Numbered from the stretch's first letter, positions 46,566 to 55,659 are shown. The stretch is DNA of 64,000 bases from Caldicellulosiruptor acetigenus (GCF_026914305.1 NZ_CP113866.1:124001-188000); one strand, 5' to 3'. Made by a program: numbers and translations. The notes: generated by a model from the letters alone, not told the origin.

Positions 46566-47605
46566 TTGCCAAAAATCTCTTCATATGAGTGATAGCCTTC
46601 CTCTATTATTAACTTCATGTTTCTATTTGTAACAGCAATCGGTTCGACCAAATACGCTGGAACCATTTTGTAACCATTATTAATGAAGTTTTTTGAAGAA
46701 GGCAGTTTTTCTTTTTTAATAAGCTTTTCAGAAATTTCTATTGCAAGCTCAGAAAGCTTTCTAATTGGTTTGTATACTGTCATGAGCTGATATCCATTTA
46801 CAATCCTTCTGCAAGCACTAAGCTCAGCGTCCTGCCCAACAACCGGAATTTTCCCTGCAAGCCTTTTTTCAGCCAGAGCAGAAATAGCTCCTTCTGCTAA
46901 AGAGTCATTTTGTGCCAAAATTGCATCAATACGCTTTCCTGCCTGAAGCAGCTTTGCCACATATTCATATGCATACTCTTTTTTCCATTTGTAACAATAG
47001 TCTTCAAGAAGGATATTGATTTTACCTAAGTTTATATATGGAGTCAAGATTTTTCTATATCCCTCTTTTATTTGGTGGGTATTATAATCCTTTGGATTTC
47101 CTAGAATAAAAACATAGTTGCCGGAAGGTGATTGTTTTAGTAAGTATTTTGCCATAATTTCGCCAATCTTTTGATTGTTAAATCCTACATAGGCATCTAT
47201 GTTTGCATCTAAAGCTATTCGGTCGTAACATATGACAGGGATGTTTTTCTGGTTTGCAAGTTCAATTGCATTTTTTGCAGAGTCATAACTGCTGGGAACT
47301 ATAATAAGCAAGTTTATACCTTTTGAAATAAGATATTTAACCTGTTGATATTGGGTCATATCATTTTCGTTTGCGTTGGTCCACTCTACTTCAAAACCTT
47401 TCTCTTTTGCAGCATCAATGAGATATTTTCTGTCAAAAAACCATCTTTCTTCTTTTAGTGTGCTCATTGCAAATCCAATTTTAAACGGTCGATTGAAATT
47501 GTTCTTTTTTAAAAAGTGAATATAAGCAAACAAAAAGATGGCAATAGATGTCAATACAATAGCTAATCCTATTATGATTACTTTAAAATTTAATATCTTT
47601 TTCAT
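46562..47605 (-). CDS. Membrane-anchored XylF-like sensor protein of module 2
   Basis: Protein of 347 residues, close paralogue of the one at 37370. An N-terminal helix (about 7-26) anchors a XylF-like binding domain: IGFAMSTLKEERWFFDRK, VKYLISKGINLLIIVPSSY, CYDRIALDANIDAYVGFNNQ and PVVGQDAELSACRRIVNGYQ. I chose the ATG at 47605, with AGGTGAGG upstream, over an extended frame that overlaps the regulator gene by 92 bp. It is the last gene of module 2. The module lies divergent to mglBAC, a glucose/galactose transporter, so a XylF-like sensor here is unexpected. Confidence 0.85.
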   Translation of the reverse strand: MKKILNFKVIIIGLAIVLTSIAIFLFAYIHFLKKNNFNRPFKIGFAMSTLKEERWFFDRKYLIDAAKEKGFEVEWTNANENDMTQYQQVKYLISKGINLLIIVPSSYDSAKNAIELANQKNIPVICYDRIALDANIDAYVGFNNQKIGEIMAKYLLKQSPSGNYVFILGNPKDYNTHQIKEGYRKILTPYINLGKINILLEDYCYKWKKEYAYEYVAKLLQAGKRIDAILAQNDSLAEGAISALAEKRLAGKIPVVGQDAELSACRRIVNGYQLMTVYKPIRKLSELAIEISEKLIKKEKLPSSKNFINNGYKMVPAYLVEPIAVTNRNMKLIIEEGYHSYEEIFGK

Positions 47606-47621
47606 TACTGTTTCCTCACCT

Positions 47622-49157
47622 TTATTTATTTCTGTTATTTCTAACCGAAGCAGGTGTAAAACCAGTGTATTTTTTAAATGCTTTGATGAAATAATTAGGG
47701 TCATCAAATCCAATTTCGTATGCTATTTCTTTTATTAGCATATCTGTTTGTGTCAAAAGTTTTTGTGCGTGCTCTATTTTCAGTTTTATTAGGTATTCTT
47801 TAAAGTTTATACCAACTGATTTTTTAAAGATTTTACTAAAGTAATAAGGACTGATATTTAATACTTGGCTCATCTCTTCTAAAGAGATATTTCTTTTAAA
47901 ATTGTTTTTAATGTATTCAAGAGCTTGTGAAACTATATTGCTTGAGCTGTATGTTTTCTTTTGTATTGCTGCTTCGCTGATAATTATTTGGATTATTTCA
48001 AATGATTTTTGGATTATCTCCATTTCATTGTCAATTGAAATAATATCTTTTAAAAATTTTTCCATTGCGTATATGACTTTTGCATTTTCTTTAATGTTAA
48101 TTTCAATTAATAACTGGATGACAAACAAAATTATCTTGTATCGCGCTTGGTTAATTCCATATGCCAAAATATATTTTTTTATAAGCTCTGAAATCTGCTG
48201 CTGTTTTTGAATAATATTGGTGGTCTTTAAAAGTGAATTTAGCAATCTTTTTTCCAATATTTCAAGCTCCACATATAAATCTGTTGTTTCTTGGTTATCT
48301 TCAGAGATTATATTACTGTAACTTTCATAAAATGCTTCTTCAAAATCATCGTAAAGATTACATAAGTTGCTCAAACCTATTTGTATTTCGGTATCTGTTT
48401 TAGATTTGATTGTCTTTTTTAACTTATCTTTTAAAACTTCTTTGTAAGTCTCACTTTCGGCTGAAAATATACATAAAAGAGAGCTTGGCGATAAAAAAGA
48501 TACAATGCATTTGTTTGAGAAAGCTGATTTAATTTCAGTTTTAAGTTCACTTAAAATGTCTATATTATTTAACGAATTTTCCTGCTCTACCTTCAAAATT
48601 GCAACAATACCATACTGAAGGTTTTGAATATCAAGGAACTGTTCTAATTGTTTTAAGTTAAAATCAAAAAATAGTTTGTTGTTCAAGATAAAAAACAAAA
48701 ACCCATTTTCTATTAAAGCTTGCATAGCTTTAATTTTTTTTTTCCTCTCCATTTCTTCTTTTTGCTTAGACAAAATGTTGTCAATCTCTTCAAAAGCTTT
48801 TTTGGTAACATTAACAATGTCTGATACCAAGTAGGGTTTTAGTATATAAGAAAAAGCGCCAAGTTCAACCGATTTTCTTGCATATTCAAATTTGTCATGG
48901 GCTGAGATAATAATGAAAAGAGGAAAAGGTTCTTTTTTTACTTTTCGGATTTCTTCCATTACTTCTATTCCGCTCATGTCTGGCATTTGTATGTCTATGA
49001 AAACTACATGATAATTTTCAAACATCAACTTTTGCAGTGCTTCTTCTCCGTCATAAGCTTCGTCAATGGTCATCTGTTCTGAAAAGTTCTTTTTTAATAT
49101 GTGCGAAATTGATTCAATTACGATAGACTCGTCGTCACATATAAGAATCTTTTTCAT
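47622..49157 (-). CDS. YesN-like response regulator of sensor module 2
   Basis: Regulator of 511 residues, paralogue of the one at 38488. Receiver domain with Asp8/Asp9, phospho-site Asp55 (HVVFIDIQMPDMSG) and Lys in YILKPYL. The C-terminal AraC domain covers about 405-505 (PYYFSKIFKKSVGINF; IGFDDPNYFIKAFKKYTGFTP). GAGGAG precedes the ATG; the kinase stop is 25 bp upstream. Likely target: the divergent mglBAC operon, whose upstream region carries CAAAAAATTG repeats like the module 1 site. Confidence 0.9.
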   Translation of the reverse strand: MKKILICDDESIVIESISHILKKNFSEQMTIDEAYDGEEALQKLMFENYHVVFIDIQMPDMSGIEVMEEIRKVKKEPFPLFIIISAHDKFEYARKSVELGAFSYILKPYLVSDIVNVTKKAFEEIDNILSKQKEEMERKKKIKAMQALIENGFLFFILNNKLFFDFNLKQLEQFLDIQNLQYGIVAILKVEQENSLNNIDILSELKTEIKSAFSNKCIVSFLSPSSLLCIFSAESETYKEVLKDKLKKTIKSKTDTEIQIGLSNLCNLYDDFEEAFYESYSNIISEDNQETTDLYVELEILEKRLLNSLLKTTNIIQKQQQISELIKKYILAYGINQARYKIILFVIQLLIEINIKENAKVIYAMEKFLKDIISIDNEMEIIQKSFEIIQIIISEAAIQKKTYSSSNIVSQALEYIKNNFKRNISLEEMSQVLNISPYYFSKIFKKSVGINFKEYLIKLKIEHAQKLLTQTDMLIKEIAYEIGFDDPNYFIKAFKKYTGFTPASVRNNRNK

Positions 49158-49182
49158 TTTTTTCAGCTCCTCTTTATGATAA

Positions 49183-50643
49183 TTAGTTTATATAAGGAAT
49201 AGTAATTGTCACTGTTGTTCCTATGCCTCTCTTTGACTCAATAAAAATAGGCTCTTTTATTCCAAAGAAAAACTCAAGCCTTTTTGTGATGTTTTCAATA
49301 CCGATACCTGTAGAAGTCTTAGAAACAAAAGACTTTTTGGTAATTTCTGCCAAAACCTCAGGGTCTATACCGCTACCATTGTCTATAATTTGGATTTTCA
49401 CATAGCTGGTGTAATATCTTTTAGCAATAATTTTAATGGTTCCTTCTCTCTTCTTTGCAAATCCATGAACAATGGAATTTTCAACTATAGGCTGAAGTAT
49501 CATACTTGGTATTTTTGCATCTTCAATCTCTTTTTCAATATCAATTTCAAGATTAATTTTGTTTCTAAATCTTATATTATGAATAAATATATAATTCTTC
49601 ACATTTTCAACCTCTTCGCTCAGTGTTACAAGCTTATTGATGTTTTGAACACAGTATCTAAGATAATTAGAAGTTTTTATAAGCATATCATAAGTTTTAT
49701 CCGCATTTTCTAACATTGCCATTTGAGCAAGTGTGTTTAATGTATTGAACAAAAAATGTGGATTTATCTGAGCTTGAAGCGATTTTAGTTCTGCCTCTTG
49801 CAATGCTTGTTGATACTTTACCATTTCTATTTCTTTCATTGCAAGTTCCTTTTCAAGCTCAGCCTTATCTTCAAGTTTTTTCAGCATATCTTTGATGTTT
49901 TCAAGCATGTCACTAAAAGAATTATTTAAAATCCCTAGCTCGTCTGCAGGTTCAACTTTTGGGATTGAAAAATTTAATTCTCCTTTTGCTACTTTGTTTG
50001 AGTATTTTGCAAGTTTTGATATTGGATCTGTTAACTCTTTTGTGAAAAGAAGGCTAACTATTATTGAAAGTATAAACCACAGTGCTATCACCACATAGTT
50101 TGTATTTGTAATCTTTCGAATGGAGCTTTTTAAACTGTTATAATACTCAACGCTATGATTTATTTTACTTTGAGTAAATTTCTGTAGAAAATAATTTGCA
50201 TAATCTAAGCTTTCTATTGTGTCTGAAAGCTTTTTTGTGTAATCTTTTCCTTGCTTTTTGTAAAGTATAACCATGTCAATATCATTATTTATTGTTTTAT
50301 ATATGTTGGTAATACTTCTTTTATAAACAATTTCATCTTCACTCTGGCAAGTAAGTTGGTTTAGTTCATAAGATATAGAATTTAAACTGTCGTAAACGTT
50401 TAAGATTGAATCTGAATCTCCAGAAATAACATAAGATTGAATACTTCTACTTATTGTTCCAAAGTTATTTGTTATCGTATTAATACTTTCAATGTTATGA
50501 TAAGTCTTATCAAAGTAGTTGTGAAGAAAATTAACATTGAGCTGAATTAATAGGTTTATTGCGATTGTTGTAAGGATGAAGGTTAAAATAAAGAATATAA
50601 GCTTTGCCTTGTATGTTTTGAATGATAGCATCATTTTCATCAC
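49183..50643 (-). CDS. LytS/YesM-type sensor histidine kinase of sensor module 2
   Basis: Kinase of 486 residues, paralogue of the one at 40038. Helix 1 (about 12-30), a mainly helical extracellular region of about 145 residues, helix 2 (about 178-198), HAMP, coiled coil, QINPHFLFNTLNTLAQM (His296) and HATPase_c (PIVENSIVHGF, DNGSGI, TGIGIENI). The extracellular parts of both kinases share the pattern GDSDSxLxVYxxxNSI, suggesting the same docking surface. The start is a GTG at 50643 or the ATG three bases inside; the ribosome site is weak, consistent with coupling to the upstream gene. Confidence 0.88.
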   Translation of the reverse strand: MMKMMLSFKTYKAKLIFFILTFILTTIAINLLIQLNVNFLHNYFDKTYHNIESINTITNNFGTISRSIQSYVISGDSDSILNVYDSLNSISYELNQLTCQSEDEIVYKRSITNIYKTINNDIDMVILYKKQGKDYTKKLSDTIESLDYANYFLQKFTQSKINHSVEYYNSLKSSIRKITNTNYVVIALWFILSIIVSLLFTKELTDPISKLAKYSNKVAKGELNFSIPKVEPADELGILNNSFSDMLENIKDMLKKLEDKAELEKELAMKEIEMVKYQQALQEAELKSLQAQINPHFLFNTLNTLAQMAMLENADKTYDMLIKTSNYLRYCVQNINKLVTLSEEVENVKNYIFIHNIRFRNKINLEIDIEKEIEDAKIPSMILQPIVENSIVHGFAKKREGTIKIIAKRYYTSYVKIQIIDNGSGIDPEVLAEITKKSFVSKTSTGIGIENITKRLEFFFGIKEPIFIESKRGIGTTVTITIPYIN

Positions 50644-50648
50644 CCAAC

Positions 50649-51614
50649 CTATTTAACAATTATAGATATAGGAATAAATTGGCTCTTAGAAGATAACTTT
50701 TCAAAGTCTTTCATAATTAAAATAGACCTGATAGCAAGTTCATCGTAATTTGGCATAACAAGCCTGTCAATAAGTCCTTCATCTCTGTATCTTAAAAGTC
50801 GTGAATCATCTCCTGCTCCGATAAAGATAAAATTTGAGTCTTTTGGAGATTTGACAAAACTATCGATAAATGCAAAAGTCTCAAGCTCTTCAGTTGTATA
50901 ATAACAATTGTATTGCTGAGCAGCTATTATGTTATTTAAAAGTTTTTCTGACTCAGCATTTCCATATTCAATTGAAAATAAATCTACAGAAAATTCTATT
51001 CCTTTTTCTTTTAAATAGCTTTTTATACCTTCAACTTCACTATTGCCTGATAAACTCTTGTTGATTGTATTTGTTATGACTGCAATTTTGAGTCTATCTA
51101 AATTTTTTTGTTTTGCTACAATTTCAATGTTACTTGCAACAAGCCTACCTTTTTGAAAATAGTCAAAACCCAGCGTTGTGTCAAAAAAATCTTTAAGGTT
51201 GCTGTTGAGAATAGATATCACTTTAATTTTTTGTAGTTTTAACTGGTCGATTAAAGATTTAATTTCACTGCTGTGAAACAAATCGCAAAGTATGACAAAA
51301 TCAAACTTTGAAAAAAGAGCCAATTTTAAGCCAAAAACCTCCTCTTGTTCAGATTCATAGAAGATGGTTTCTGATAAAACCTTTTGTGCCTGAGCGAACT
51401 GTTCAAACTCACCCAAAAATTCTTTCCAGTACATTTCATTTTTAGGTAATATAACAGCGCAGTTTATATAATTATTTTGCGAAAAGTTATTTAAATTGCC
51501 CATTTTACGAATGACTAAAAAGTCACTTGCTGATAGCCACACCAAAATGAGCAGAAGCAAGAGAGAAACTGTTATTATTAAGTATTTCAATATGAAATTT
51601 TTTGTTGAGGACAT
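50649..51614 (-). CDS. Membrane-anchored periplasmic-binding-like protein, first gene of sensor module 2
   Basis: Protein of 321 residues with an N-terminal helix (about 9-29) and a type 1 binding fold outside. It shares with its module 1 counterpart (41536) the patterns ILPxNxxYWxxFLxxFE near the start of the mature part and FIxIGAGxxxxLxxY near the end. I chose the ATG at 51614 with AAAGGAGTG upstream; the longer GTG start sits on that site. No transport genes are on its strand. It presumably helps the adjacent kinase detect a ligand; the ligand is unknown. Confidence 0.8.
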   Translation of the reverse strand: MSSTKNFILKYLIITVSLLLLLILVWLSASDFLVIRKMGNLNNFSQNNYINCAVILPKNEMYWKEFLGEFEQFAQAQKVLSETIFYESEQEEVFGLKLALFSKFDFVILCDLFHSSEIKSLIDQLKLQKIKVISILNSNLKDFFDTTLGFDYFQKGRLVASNIEIVAKQKNLDRLKIAVITNTINKSLSGNSEVEGIKSYLKEKGIEFSVDLFSIEYGNAESEKLLNNIIAAQQYNCYYTTEELETFAFIDSFVKSPKDSNFIFIGAGDDSRLLRYRDEGLIDRLVMPNYDELAIRSILIMKDFEKLSSKSQFIPISIIVK

Positions 51615-51680
51615 TTTTTTACACACTCCTTTAAAACTATTTTAACATCTGAAGTTATCAAGTTAAACTCCAATATACAG

Positions 51681-51720
51681 CAAAAAATTGACCACAAAAA
51701 ATTGCAGTAAATTTTTTATT
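51681..51720. promoter_or_regulatory. AAAAAATT repeat cluster upstream of mglB
   Basis: CAAAAAATTG occurs at 51681-51690 and 51695-51704, and an inverted related copy (AAAAAATTTACTG on the complement) overlaps 51705-51717. The cluster ends about 25 bp before a TTGACA at 51745. The same core forms the inverted repeat at 42568 upstream of xylF, so it is a candidate binding site for the module 2 regulator. Confidence 0.5.
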
Positions 51721-51744
51721 TCATTTGTTCAAAAACTTAAAAAC

Positions 51745-51807
51745 TTGACAAAAAAGTTTAGTGATTTGCTATTAATTTTGATTTAAATTTGATAGTGTAA
51801 TCAAAAT
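51745..51807 (+). promoter_or_regulatory. Candidate mglB promoter and inverted repeat
   Basis: A perfect TTGACA lies at 51745-51750, with TATTAA 19 bp downstream (51770-51775), a long spacer. ATTTTGATT (51775-51783) and AATCAAAAT (51799-51807) form a 9-bp inverted repeat over the likely transcription start, which could be a second operator, for example for a LacI-type or catabolite regulator. Confidence 0.4.
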
Positions 51808-51845
51808 TTATATAAAAACTAAATAACATGAGGAGGTTTTGGTAA

Positions 51846-52913
51846 ATGTTCAACAAAAAGAAATTTTGGGTGGTTTTAGTATCAATGGTTTTGATTATTT
51901 CACTTGTTCTTGTTGGTTGTGGTAAAAAGAGCACAAGCGACAGTTCAAATGGAACATCAGTAGAAAACAAGCCCTATATTGGTGTTGCTATCTACAAGTT
52001 TGATGACACATTTATGACGGGTGTAAGAAATGCAATTGCAAAAGAAGGACAGGACAAAGCAAAACTTGACTTTGTTGATTGCCAGAACTCTCAGTCAACT
52101 CAAAATGATAAGATTGACCTGTTCATCACAAAGAAAGTCGACGCTCTTGCAATCAACCCTGTTGATAGAACAGCAGCAGGTGTTTTGATCGACAAGGCAA
52201 AACAGGCAAATATTCCAGTTGTATTTTTCAACAGGGAGCCACTTCCAGAAGATATGAAGAAATGGGACAAGGTTTACTATGTTGGCGCTAAAGCTGAGCA
52301 ATCTGGAACTTTACAAGGAGAAATCATGGCAGAGTATTGGAAATCACATCCGGAAGCTGACAAAAACCACAACGGAATTATGGAATATGTTATGATCACA
52401 GGTGAGCCTGGGCATCAGGATGCAATCTTGAGAACAGAGTATTCAATCAAAGCTGTTGAGGCAGCAGGTATCAAGACAAAAGCTTTAGCTCAAGACACAG
52501 CTATGTGGGACAGGGTAAAAGGCCAGGAAAAGATGCAGGCATTCTTGGCATCATTTGGCGATAGGATTGAAGCTGTATTCTGTAACAACGACGACATGGC
52601 ACTTGGTGCGATTGAGGCATTAAAAGCTGCAGGGTATTTCAAGGATGGCAAATACATTCCAGTTGTGGGTGTTGACGCAACAACTCCAGGTCTTCAGGCG
52701 CTTGAGGAAGGAACACTTTTAGGTACTGTTTTGAACGACGCAAAGGCTCAAGGAAAAGCTACGTTCAATTTGGCATATGTTCTTGCAAAGGGAGAAAAGC
52801 CAACAAAAGAGAATGTTGGGTTTGACATAACAGATGGAAAATATATTTGGGTTCCGTATCAAAAGGTTACAAAAGACAATTTAGAAGAGATGAAGAAATA
52901 CGTAAATGAGTAA
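51846..52913 (+). CDS. mglB: Galactose/glucose-binding lipoprotein of the mglBAC transporter
   Basis: Solute-binding lipoprotein of 355 residues. The signal peptide ends in the lipobox LVGC (Cys25), unlike the other binding proteins in the window. MglB-like features are IGVAIYKFDDTFMTGVRNAI, LAINPVDRTAAGVLIDKA, VVFFNREPLPED, YVGAKAEQSGTLQGEI, FCNNDDMALGAIEALKAAG and VVGVDATTPGLQALEEGTL. GAGGAGG precedes the ATG. It binds glucose or galactose for import by the next two gene products. Hairpin after the stop. Confidence 0.93.
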   Translation: MFNKKKFWVVLVSMVLIISLVLVGCGKKSTSDSSNGTSVENKPYIGVAIYKFDDTFMTGVRNAIAKEGQDKAKLDFVDCQNSQSTQNDKIDLFITKKVDALAINPVDRTAAGVLIDKAKQANIPVVFFNREPLPEDMKKWDKVYYVGAKAEQSGTLQGEIMAEYWKSHPEADKNHNGIMEYVMITGEPGHQDAILRTEYSIKAVEAAGIKTKALAQDTAMWDRVKGQEKMQAFLASFGDRIEAVFCNNDDMALGAIEALKAAGYFKDGKYIPVVGVDATTPGLQALEEGTLLGTVLNDAKAQGKATFNLAYVLAKGEKPTKENVGFDITDGKYIWVPYQKVTKDNLEEMKKYVNE

Positions 52914-52932
52914 AGATTTATAAGGCACATTT

Positions 52933-52979
52933 CGCCACCTTGTCAAGAAAGTTCAAATATATCTGATGACAAGGTGGCG
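52933..52979 (+). terminator. Intercistronic hairpin between mglB and mglA
   Basis: CGCCACCTTGTCA (52933-52945) pairs perfectly with TGACAAGGTGGCG (52967-52979) over a 21-base loop, without a strong U-tract. It is the fourth such hairpin after a binding-protein gene in this window. Confidence 0.75.
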
Positions 52980-53030
52980 CTAATTTTGATTTTTCATAGC
53001 TGTAAAATTTGTTCAAGAGGTGCAATTGCA

Positions 53031-54548
53031 ATGGCAAAGACAGAGTATATTTTGGAGATGAATGGTATTACAAAGGAGTTTCCGGGAGTTAAAGCTCTTG
53101 ATAATGTCACTGTAAAAATAAAAAGAGGAACAGTTCATGCTCTTTTAGGCGAAAATGGTGCGGGGAAATCGACGTTAATGAAGTGTTTGTTCGGAATTTA
53201 TAGGCCTGACAGTGGCGAGATAATTTTAGATGGTCAACATGTTCACATAAACAGTCCAATTGACGCTATAAAGCTTGGGATTTCAATGATTCACCAAGAA
53301 CTTCAGCCAGTCAATCAACGCAATGTGATGGAAAACATCTGGCTGGGAAGATTTCCACGTGTGAACTTAGGTCCGTTTAAATTTGTCAACCATAAAAAAA
53401 TGTATGAAGATACTAAAAACCTTTTACGAAGACTTGAGATTGATGTAGATCCAAAGGAGATTGTTGGGCAGCTTTCTGTGTCAAAGGTTCAGCTAATTGA
53501 GATTGCAAAAGCTGTTTCCTACAATTCAAAGGTAATTGTGATGGATGAGCCTACTTCTTCTTTGACAGAAAATGAGGTTGAACATTTGTTTAAGATAATA
53601 AGAGATTTGAAAGCAAAGGGAGTTTCGATAATTTATATATCTCATAAACTGGAAGAGATTTTTGAAATAGCTGATGAAGTTACAATTATGAGAGATGGTA
53701 AAGTTGTAGGCTCGTGGACTATATCAGAACTTACACCTGATATGATGATTGCAAACATGGTTGGAAGACAGATGTCAGACAGATTTCCACAAAAAACAAA
53801 TAGACCCTCTGAGGTTATCTTGAGGGTTGAAAATTTAACTTCTGTTGACCCAAAGTCGTTCAAAAATGTGTCATTTGAACTAAGAAAAGGTGAGATTTTA
53901 GGAATTGGAGGGCTTGTAGGGGCTCAAAGAACAGAGCTGATAGAAGCTATTTTTGGATTGAGAAGTATTAAAGAAGGCAAAATTTTTATCAAAGGTAAGG
54001 AAGTTGTTATCAAAAATCCTCAGGATGCTATAAAAAACAAGATAGCACTGCTCACAGAAGATAGGAAACTAACTGGAATTATTCCAGAATTAAATATATT
54101 AGAAAATACCACTCTTGCAAGTCTTAAAAAATACTTAAATGGTTTCAGACTTTTAAATGACAAAAAAAGGCTTCTTGATACGCAGAACTTTATAGATATA
54201 TTGAGAATAAAAACATCATCATACAAAACTCAGATAAAGAATCTTTCAGGTGGTAACCAGCAAAAGGTATTGATTGCTCGCTGGCTTTTGACAGAGCCTG
54301 AAATACTACTTTTGGATGAACCAACGCGCGGAATTGATGTTGGTGCAAAGTTTGAGATTTATAACCTTATAAATCAGCTTGCGACAGAAGGCAAGAGCAT
54401 TATCATGATTTCCTCTGAGATGCCAGAACTTTTAGGAATGTCTGACAGAATTCTTGTGATGTGTGAAGGAAGAGTTTCTGGTATTTTAGAAAGAAATGAG
54501 GCAACAGAAGAAGAGATTATGAAACTTGCAACTAAGTTTTCAGCATAA
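53031..54548 (+). CDS. mglA: Galactose/glucose ABC transporter ATP-binding protein
   Basis: Tandem ATPase of 505 residues. First domain: Walker A GENGAGKST, signature LSVSKVQLIEIAKA, Walker B VIVMDEPTSS. Second: GLVGAQRTEL, LSGGNQQKV and LLLDEPTRGIDVGAKFEI. The MglA-like text QELQPVNQRNVMENIWLGR supports the assignment. The ATG at 53031 has AGAGGTG eight bases upstream; the longer frame to 52974 runs through the hairpin and is rejected. Works with MglB and MglC. Confidence 0.93.
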   Translation: MAKTEYILEMNGITKEFPGVKALDNVTVKIKRGTVHALLGENGAGKSTLMKCLFGIYRPDSGEIILDGQHVHINSPIDAIKLGISMIHQELQPVNQRNVMENIWLGRFPRVNLGPFKFVNHKKMYEDTKNLLRRLEIDVDPKEIVGQLSVSKVQLIEIAKAVSYNSKVIVMDEPTSSLTENEVEHLFKIIRDLKAKGVSIIYISHKLEEIFEIADEVTIMRDGKVVGSWTISELTPDMMIANMVGRQMSDRFPQKTNRPSEVILRVENLTSVDPKSFKNVSFELRKGEILGIGGLVGAQRTELIEAIFGLRSIKEGKIFIKGKEVVIKNPQDAIKNKIALLTEDRKLTGIIPELNILENTTLASLKKYLNGFRLLNDKKRLLDTQNFIDILRIKTSSYKTQIKNLSGGNQQKVLIARWLLTEPEILLLDEPTRGIDVGAKFEIYNLINQLATEGKSIIMISSEMPELLGMSDRILVMCEGRVSGILERNEATEEEIMKLATKFSA

Positions 54549-54574
54549 AATTTTTTAAGGGGGTCATTTTTAAA

Positions 54575-55588
54575 ATGTCATTTGTAAAGAGAGCAAGACA
54601 GATATTATCTCAAAACGCAATCTATTTTATTTTACTTGCCTTGATAATAGTTATAGCATTTATCAGTCCAGACTTTCTTTCATGGAGATGTTTTAGAGAC
54701 ATACTTTTGCAGTCATCAACAAGAGCAATCATTGCGCTTGGCATGAGTCTTGTTTTGATTACTGGCGGGGTTGATTTGTCAGCAGGAAGAGCTGTTGGAC
54801 TTGCAGCAGTTGTTTCTGCTTCAATGCTTCAAACTGCTGACTATGCAAGAAGATTTTTCCCTGAGCTTCCTCAGCTTCCACTTATTGTTCCAATTTTAAT
54901 AGCTATGGCTATAACATTATTATTCGGTATCATAAATGGTGTTGCAATCTCTCGTTTAAATTTACCACCATTTATAGCAACATTAGGTTCGATGGTTATC
55001 ATATATGGTGCTAACTCTTTGTACTTTAACATGCCACCTAACAATTCACAGCCAATAGGTGGACTGAGACCTGACTTTACTAACTTAGGAACAGGTTATA
55101 TTGGAATTTCAGGTGAGTATTCAATTCCATATATTTTAATAATCGCTCTAATAGTTGCTTTGGTGGTTTGGGTGTTGCTGAATAAAACAGCGCTTGGGAA
55201 GAGCATCTATGCAGTTGGTGGAAATGTAAATGCAGCAAGGGTTTCTGGAATAAATGTGTCAAAAGTTTTGATTTTTGTATATGCATTTGCAGGACTTTTG
55301 TACGGGCTTGCAGGTGTATTGGAGGCTGCAAGAACAGGTGGCGCAACAAATAACTATGGTAATATGTATGAGCTTGATGCTATTGCAGCTTGCGTTGTTG
55401 GTGGTGTTTCAACAACAGGTGGAATTGGAACTGTTCCAGGCGTGCTTGCCGGTGTTTTGATTTTTGGAGTTATAAATTATGGTCTTACATTCATTGGAGT
55501 TGACCCTTATTGGCAGCTTATTATAAAAGGTCTTATTATTGGTGTTGCAGTTGCTCTTGATATAAGAAAGTATCTTGCAAAGAGATAA
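54575..55588 (+). CDS. mglC: Galactose/glucose ABC transporter permease
   Basis: Permease of 337 residues, practically the length of enteric MglC, with about ten hydrophobic segments. Signatures: RAIIALGMSLVLITGGVDLS, VAISRLNLPPFIATLGSMVI, IYAVGGNVNAARVSGINV and ELDAIAACVVGGVSTTGGIG. AAGGGGGT precedes the ATG, 26 bp after mglA. It forms the membrane channel of the transporter. Confidence 0.93.
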   Translation: MSFVKRARQILSQNAIYFILLALIIVIAFISPDFLSWRCFRDILLQSSTRAIIALGMSLVLITGGVDLSAGRAVGLAAVVSASMLQTADYARRFFPELPQLPLIVPILIAMAITLLFGIINGVAISRLNLPPFIATLGSMVIIYGANSLYFNMPPNNSQPIGGLRPDFTNLGTGYIGISGEYSIPYILIIALIVALVVWVLLNKTALGKSIYAVGGNVNAARVSGINVSKVLIFVYAFAGLLYGLAGVLEAARTGGATNNYGNMYELDAIAACVVGGVSTTGGIGTVPGVLAGVLIFGVINYGLTFIGVDPYWQLIIKGLIIGVAVALDIRKYLAKR

Positions 55589-55659
55589 AAAGCTTTGAGT
55601 TTTTGTTTGACCTTTTAATCTTATACTTGCCAAAAAATATACTAGAAGAGATTTTTTTG

